This document shows positions 58,807-64,000 of a DNA stretch of 64,000 nucleotides, in pieces. Numbering within the stretch: the stretch's first letter is position 1; the number at the start of each line of letters is the position of its first letter. The stretch is from assembly GCA_003116875.1 (NCBI GenBank), contig BCKT01000008.1, positions 186,001-250,000 on the forward strand. The letters run 5' to 3'. The position numbers and the translations under genes were made by a program. A model generated the notes under the pieces. That model did no database searches, was not told the origin of the DNA, and worked only from the letters and a program-made list of their open reading frames with translations. The DNA comes from Takashimella koratensis (Eukaryota > Basidiomycota > Tremellomycetes > Trichosporonales > Tetragoniomycetaceae).

Positions 58807-59532
58807 CTACGGATTCTCGAACATGACAGTCGATGCGCCGGCGTCCGTCGGGGTATTCGTGACGGTATTCGCCTGACCGATCGTGATCGACCGCCCGTCC
58901 ACGTTGGTCGTGATGGTAATCGGTCCGGGTCCGGTGAGGGTGAGTGTGACAGAGTCGCCTCCGGTGTCACTCGTGGGAGCCCACAGTGTCTGCACGATGC
59001 TCCTGTTCGTGGCCCAATGCTGAGTAAGTGGGGGTGGAAGCGACGAAGTGTCAACCTCGAGAGTCACTGCCTTCAGAGCTCGAAATTTGGGGACATCACA
59101 GGAGTTGTCCTCGAGAGTTCGACTGCCGACCGGCTCGTGGTACCTCGCAAGGTGGGCAAGTTGCTTGTCGGTAGCATGGTCCAGGAGATCGCCGAATCGG
59201 TACTCTTCCGGAAGAGCATTCTCGCACGCCCGAATGACCTCGGTAAGGTGCGTTCGATGGAGCTGGATTTCCTCTTTGTCGTACCCCTCGAGCCAAGGAT
59301 TGTTCCAAAACATGACACGTGCTAAAGCCCTCTGGCGACTGAAAGCGATGGTCTGGTGGGTGGCGGAGGAGGCGACAAGGCCTTTAGAGAGCAGCGTGAA
59401 ATTTGTCGCAAGTTTGCTTTTGACGTAGTCGTGAAAAGTGTTGGATCCCCCCCTCCACCCCCCACTCCGGTACAAATCTCGGTATTGCTCGCCCTCAGCG
59501 ATTTGCTCCTTGCAGGCTGTTGCGAAGTCCAT
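58807..59532 (-). CDS. Unknown tandem family, copy 4 (241 aa, intronless, with tail)
   Basis: From 59532 (M-D-F-A-T-A-C) the protein is 241 aa. Blocks shared with copies 1-3 are A-F-S-R-Q-R-A-L-A-R, L-H-R-T-H-L-T-E-V, N-A-L-P-E-E-Y-R-F-G-D-L-L-D-H-A-T, L-A-H-L-A-R-Y and a late H-W-A-T-N-R-S-I-V-Q-T-L-W. A tail of about 50 residues follows, with alternating Thr and hydrophobics (V-T-L-T-L-T-G-P-G-P-I-T-I-T). An in-frame ATG at 59664 would add 44 residues that include a hydrophobic run resembling a signal peptide; the other copies have nothing like it, so I prefer the shorter start but leave the point open. No introns and no recognised function. Confidence 0.75.
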   Translation of the reverse strand: MDFATACKEQIAEGEQYRDLYRSGGWRGGSNTFHDYVKSKLATNFTLLSKGLVASSATHQTIAFSRQRALARVMFWNNPWLEGYDKEEIQLHRTHLTEVIRACENALPEEYRFGDLLDHATDKQLAHLARYHEPVGSRTLEDNSCDVPKFRALKAVTLEVDTSSLPPPLTQHWATNRSIVQTLWAPTSDTGGDSVTLTLTGPGPITITTNVDGRSITIGQANTVTNTPTDAGASTVMFENP

Positions 59533-60182
59533 CTCGTTGGTTGTTGGTTGTGCTGGTGTGGTTTGCGCCTGTAAGTAAGTCGTTTGCTGATCGCCAGAGA
59601 CAAGACAAGAGAAAAAAAACGCGAACAGGGAGCAGGAGGAGTATATGACGCGGAAAAAGGGCAACGAAGCTACCCTTGCAAGGACTGTGAGGAGACTTCC
59701 TGTTAGTGTACAAATTCAATATCAGCTTGAATGGAAAGGGCGTGACCACGGCATTGTACAGCAATGACTTGACCTGTAGGCATTTGACATCAAAGAAAGT
59801 GGAGATTAGCAAGCGGGGTGCATGACCAATGTGAGCGACATCCTGTTTGTTGGATCGATCAGGGGGTAGGTAGTAAGACGAAAAACAGTTTCACCGGGAT
59901 TTTCAGTTTCTCGGGGGATGGTCTGGTAGACCTACAGTAGCTGGTGGTGCTGAAGCCTCAAAGGACTGTCAATGAAAGGAGAAAATACAAGAGTTCATGA
60001 GCAGTTCAACCCGACATCAGGATATCAAATAGACATAGATCCGGGAGAGCGCCACCTCGAAAGCCGATATGGGGCGGTGAGGGGGGGTGGTAGGGAAGTA
60101 TACCATGATTTGGAAGGTATAGGGGATGCGGGAGATGCGAGGATCAAGCAAGGGAGCCAATTCAAAGAAAATGAAGAGCAGA
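59533..60182. other. Spacer between the tandem array and the aldo/keto reductase gene
   Basis: This should hold the copy 4 promoter and the 3' end of the aldo/keto reductase gene. A T/A-rich purine tract lies at 59612-59625. No gene was supported. Confidence 0.45.
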
Positions 60183-61901
60183 TTACACATGACCCGACTG
60201 CGTACGCTTAGCAAGACAGAGTGAATTTAGACCTACGATTGCTCTCGGTGTATAGGGCTCATCGATGAATGCTTTCTCTTCAGGCGAAAGTTGAACATCC
60301 AAGGCGTCTGCATGACGTGTTTAGCCACTTGAAACTAATTTTGCTTACCAATCAATTCCTGGATGTTTTCGATTTTCGTCGATCCGATGAGAGGAGCAGT
60401 GATGAAGTCGTTGCACAACGACCATGCGAGTGCTACCTGGGCCATTGAAAGGCCTTTCTTTTTTGCGAGTAACTCGACTCGCTCGTTGATCAGCTTGCGA
60501 GACTCATCAGGCAGATGAGTACCACGGCCTTTGTAGTTGCTAAAAGGTTAGTGGGACAGGAAGATGCAGGCATTCTCACGCATCGGTCTTGACCCGCGTG
60601 GTCTCTTCGGCGTTCCAGGGTCGAGACAAGAATCCGCGACTCAAAGGTGACCAGCAAATACAGCCAACACCGAGGAGCTGCTGATCAGCACAGTAGTACA
60701 TGAGCTCTCACTTTGATAGTTGGTATCATCTCCCGCTCCTCCTCGCGATAGGCAGCGTTGTGGAAGTTTTGCATGCTGATGAACGGGGTGAGGCCGTTAT
60801 TGACGGCGTAGTCTTTGGTCAGACCCCTTAATATTGTCATGACTTACTCTGCATGGCTTGAAACTTTTGGAGTACGTCAGAACGCGGAAGTGACATCACC
60901 TACCTGATACGCCCAGCAGCTTTGGTGTCAGCGATTGCAATTGCTCAGGACCTACCTTGACATGCCAATGTATCGGACCCAGCCCATCTGCACAACGTCG
61001 TGCAATGCTTTCATCTATCGGTGAGCAGAAGCGATGACTTGCAACTTACAGTTTCGGCGATGGGAGTCTCGTAGTCAAACCTGCTCCGTCAGGCGGTTTC
61101 ATCACATCACCCACCTATGGCACTGGAGAACATCGATGTACTCCATGTCAAGACGCTTCAACGAAGCCTGGACCGAATCTAAGATGTGCTAAAGGTCAGC
61201 CCACTGCCGCCATGTCCCGCTTACCTTGCGACTTAACCCTCCGCGGTTGACATAGTTCTCATCAGAAGACCCTGAGTTGGGCTTGACGGGGAAGTACACC
61301 TATCCATGAGCACGTCTACTACCCTGTCATCTTTACCTTGGTCAAGATAACGACGCTCTCGCGAGGGCACTAGGTAAGGTAAGCAGAGACCATAGCCGAT
61401 GACTCACCTGAATCGCCTTGATTGCTTTGCCTAGTACCACCTCCGACTCGCCCCCGGAATACCTTACTATGAGTGGAGAGACATGTGCAATTCTTACGTG
61501 TTGGCAGTACTTTGTACATTAGCACGTCCCATGTTCGTGATACATACTCAAACGTGTTGATTCCTTGGTCGTAAGCGTACTTGATGTGATCGATACTGGT
61601 CTTCTCGTCCAGCACCCATTCTTGCCAACTAGTCGATTCGTCAGTCCCACCAGGCTAACAAGACCTACTCAGGTGTGCCATAAGCTGAGCATCCATTGAT
61701 CAGTCAAATCGGTCAAACTCGAGTGCTCACACATGCAACCGCTGGTTTGTCAGTTACACCTCACAGCTGACCTACAGAATCAAGCGGGACACTTTGAGGC
61801 CGCTAGACCCGAGGCGAACTGCATAGCGGTAAGCATCCTAGTGTCATCGACACCACCAGAGACTTGCCATAAGTCATATTTTTCTTCGCGGGCTCAGTCA
61901 T
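60183..61901 (-). CDS. Aldo/keto reductase (aryl-alcohol dehydrogenase type), 18 exons
   Basis: Eighteen exons (61868-61901, 61776-61818, 61731-61741, 61669-61684, 61548-61628, 61498-61509, 61408-61462, 61337-61369, 61225-61299, 61115-61188, 61050-61080, 60956-61014, 60904-60919, 60848-60863, 60712-60812, 60580-60677, 60349-60539, 60183-60307) close exactly to 356 aa. The protein reads through as a family member: V-R-L-G-S-S-G-L-K-V-S, G-I-N-T-F-D-T-A-N, S-V-V-I-L-T-K, Y-I-D-V-L-Q-C-H-R and P-L-I-G-S-T-K. The catalytic tetrad is Asp62, Tyr67, Lys95 and His144. Five exons are 11-16 nt; the 12-nt exon 6 carries codons next to the catalytic Asp. Introns are 34-49 nt. Intron 1 is GC-AG. Substrate unknown; yeast relatives reduce aromatic aldehydes. 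It is divergent from a Zn2Cys6 regulator. Confidence 0.88.
61819..61867 (-). other. GC-AG intron in the aldo/keto reductase gene
   Basis: On the minus strand the donor reads TATG/GCAAGT and the acceptor ATGCAG/TT. Only this pairing joins the M-T-E-P start to V-R-L-G in phase. GCAAGT is the strongest known form of a GC donor. Confidence 0.7.
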
Positions 61902-62287
61902 TTCGAATGGATTTGGATGTGTTGCTGAGTGTCGCGTGGTTTCTGCGAGAGAGTGGTTGTCCTATGTATCCAGAGCCCAAAACTAAACCCGAGGTTCTCG
62001 GCCGAATCTCGGTAAGTGGATCTTCGGGTCTATCTCGGCTTGGTTGTCTTTATTCAACTGTTTGCTCCTTCTCAATCGGCCTTCTGCATCATTCCCATTC
62101 GCTACCACGGACGCATAGCAACTGCAAGGCTCCCAATAGGCCTTGTCTGGCGTGCTAAACATCTGGAACAGACCATTGAGCAGTGGTCCGGTTGCTACGG
62201 AGCACAACACGGACAGCTCCGCATTGCGTCCCGGTCAACATACCCGAGCGTACCCACTTGCAGACCATCCGACCTCTCGTCAACGTG
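61902..62287. promoter_or_regulatory. Divergent promoter of the reductase and the regulator
   Basis: 386 bp separate the two starts. No clear CGG...CCG palindrome for a Zn2Cys6 factor stood out; scattered CGG and CCG triplets occur (for example near 62000 and 62190). Confidence 0.5.
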
Positions 62288-64000
62288 ATGGCTGAAAACA
62301 CAGAGAGCGCGTCACCTGTGGAAGATGGAAGACCCGCCAAACGCATTCGCCGACTTCGCATGGCCTTGAGCTGCACACAATGCTCCAGTCGGTGGGTCGA
62401 GCTTGAATTAAGAGATGGGTGTTGATCGGCAGCAAGGTGAAATGCGATCGACGACGTCCATGCAGCACCTGCGTCGCGCGTTTGCAGCCATGCTCACTGG
62501 CGGCGGAACTCCCTCCGAGCGGCAGCTCCCTGGGGTACGTTTAATCGTCAGTGCTCATAGACTGACACCAAGAGGGTCCCCAGCTTTGCTCTCCAATCAA
62601 ACTCTGCACTTGAGGCTTCTTCGGTTGGAGCGAGCAGTATTTAGCGAGGCCGAGACCCCTGGATCGGAGGCTGCAGATACTCCAGCCGCATCTCCAAAAT
62701 CTCAGGCATCGGAAACGGAAGATGCTGTCATGGCTCTCGAAGACTTGGGTACGTAGACTTATGTAGGTCGATGCTTATCCCGTTTGATCCAGCTGCCGGG
62801 GTTCGAAACGCGCGCATCAAAACTCGCGAGGGATTACCGGTGGGTGAGAATGGGACGAAAAGACTGACGTGAGTAGGACATGTTCCCTGAGCCGACCTTG
62901 CGACAAACACTTCCTTCGAGCTCAGCCTCCGCCCTCGCCTGTCATGCGGCGGCGACCCGTATCCTTGTAGGACATGAGCTGGAGCCAGGCCGTTCAAGCA
63001 TGATAGCAGAGGTCCGCTCCATGATGCCCATGGATCGGTTCGTGATTGATACTCTTGTGGGCACATACTTCGAGAGCGTTGCATGGGCTTGGCCTGGTAA
63101 GATTGGACTCAACCAGCATTGGCTGACAATGCAGTCTTATATGGGGAGCTGTTCATCGAAGAGCTGGAAGCGTTTCATGCCCTATCCGACGGCGGGCACA
63201 ATCACCTTGTCGATCCCTTATGGTATTCTCTTCTTTGCTCAGTTGGGTATCAAGTCCTGACCTACACTGACAAGCAGGTACTCACTCTGGCAGTGGATTC
63301 ATATGATGCCGTCCCCCCGGAGTTGTCGCAGTTTTATACTTCGGACGAGTGGGCCCATCTTCCTGACCGATTGCATCGCGCGGCTATCCTGTCACTGGAC
63401 GCGGCAGGGTGGCTGGGTCGCCCAAGTGGGCGTGCTTTGCAGGTTGGTGCAGACTAAAGCAGCCGTCGCTCACCTTGCAGGCAGTAACGATGTTAGGACC
63501 CTATCTGCTGTTCTCAGGTTTACCTAGGTGCGCTTTGTGACGTGGACGGTGCTGATTGACAAGGGCGGTAGAAAACCTTTCAATCTACGTAGGCGCAGGC
63601 ATTCGAGTCTTGCAAGCTCTTCGTTGGCACGATCGAGGTAGCTTGGTCGAGGAGAACAGTCGGAACCTCGGTAGCGCTATCCAAGTCCGCGCCCAAGCCA
63701 AAAAGCGAGTATGCTATGCGTTGGCATCACTCGACCAGCTAATCTTTCGATATCAACCAGTATTGCCTCTTAGTGCTTGTAAGTCTATCTCCAATTACCC
63801 CAATCGCTGACTTCAGTAACGTGTGAGCCTCCCAGAAATTACAACGACGACGATATCCTGGACATAGGCAAAGAACCCCGTCCCTCCGGAGAAGTGACAG
63901 ATGCAACTTTTGAGGTAAGGACATATGAATATTGATCAATGCTGACCGGAAGCTCATTCGATTTGATGTTGCCCGCTTGTGTCGACAATTCCACGAGGTT
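62288..64000 (+). CDS. Zn2Cys6 fungal transcription factor (partial at the right edge)
   Basis: Ten exons are visible (62288-62391, 62433-62534, 62573-62748, 62793-62839, 62877-63096, 63135-63442, 63481-63527, 63564-63778, 63817-63914, 63953-64000), and the gene continues beyond the window. A basic lead precedes the binuclear zinc cluster with Cys29, 32, 39, 45, 48 and 55 (C-x2-C-x6-C-x5-C-x2-C-x6-C). A Leu-rich coiled-coil segment and then the fungal-specific regulatory domain follow (for example A-V-E-N-L-S-I-Y-V-G-A-G-I-R and R-V-C-Y-A-L-A-S-L-D). Its nine complete introns are 36-44 nt. The exon 7 donor is the least certain. The divergent reductase is its most likely target. Confidence 0.85.

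Noticed and set aside
59533..59664. Upstream in-frame ATG of tandem copy 4 giving a signal-peptide-like start
   Set aside because: The hydrophobic run is suggestive, but the other three copies have no such extension and the M-D-F start aligns with copy 3. It is mentioned in the feature as an open alternative.
62840..62876. A donor four bases downstream (GTGAGA) for the fourth intron of the regulator
   Set aside because: It looks stronger but leaves the wrong phase and a stop in the next exon; the GTGGGT donor keeps the frame.

Overview
The window reads as nuclear DNA of a basidiomycete yeast or yeast-like fungus. Genes are packed on both strands and cut by many short GT-AG introns. Core eukaryotic genes are present: ATG12, FCP1, CWC2, SKI2, UTP22, HIR1, a Mis12 kinetochore subunit, a PP2A methylesterase and a mitochondrial L11. 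Intron density, GC-rich coding sequence and gene content fit Tremellomycetes, possibly Trichosporonales; that placement is inference. I reconstructed gene models by hand, requiring every exon phase to close and the protein to read as a family member throughout. I saw no rRNA, tRNA, CRISPR or recognisable transposon.

Layout. 0-11 kb: Ure2-like glutathione transferase (+), ATG12 (-), a putative peroxisomal membrane protein (+), the 13-exon CTD phosphatase FCP1 (-) and splicing factor CWC2 (-). 11-16 kb: the 19-exon exosome helicase SKI2 (+), divergent from CWC2. 17-27 kb: an accessory block of a 14-TM drug:H+ antiporter (+), an allantoate-permease-type transporter (-) and, divergent from it, an NRPS-like adenylation-thiolation-reductase (+); this resembles a small secondary-metabolism locus. 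27-36 kb: a two-TM protein (-), UTP22 (+), a mitochondrial-type pyruvate/branched-chain dehydrogenase kinase (-) and a DUF1772 protein (-). 37-50 kb: a membrane-anchored SGNH hydrolase (+), MIS12/MTW1 (-), HIR1 (+), uL11m (-) and PPE1 (+). 50-54 kb: a TEN1-like OB-fold gene (-), a D-arabinose/L-galactose-type dehydrogenase (+) and a DUF1295 reductase-like protein (-).

54-60 kb is the most unusual part. Four intronless, same-strand genes in head-to-tail order encode divergent members of one protein family that I cannot match to anything known. They share an F-x-R-Q-x-A-L-A-R block, an L-L-D-H-P-T / L-A-R-F block and a C-terminal Y-W / L-W block. Two members carry an extra Thr/Ser-rich, probably beta-stranded tail.

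60-64 kb holds a divergent pair: an 18-exon aldo/keto reductase with 11-16 nt microexons (-) and a Zn2Cys6 transcription factor (+) that runs off the right edge. Their 26 visible introns are nearly all 34-49 nt, much more uniform than in the housekeeping genes to the left.
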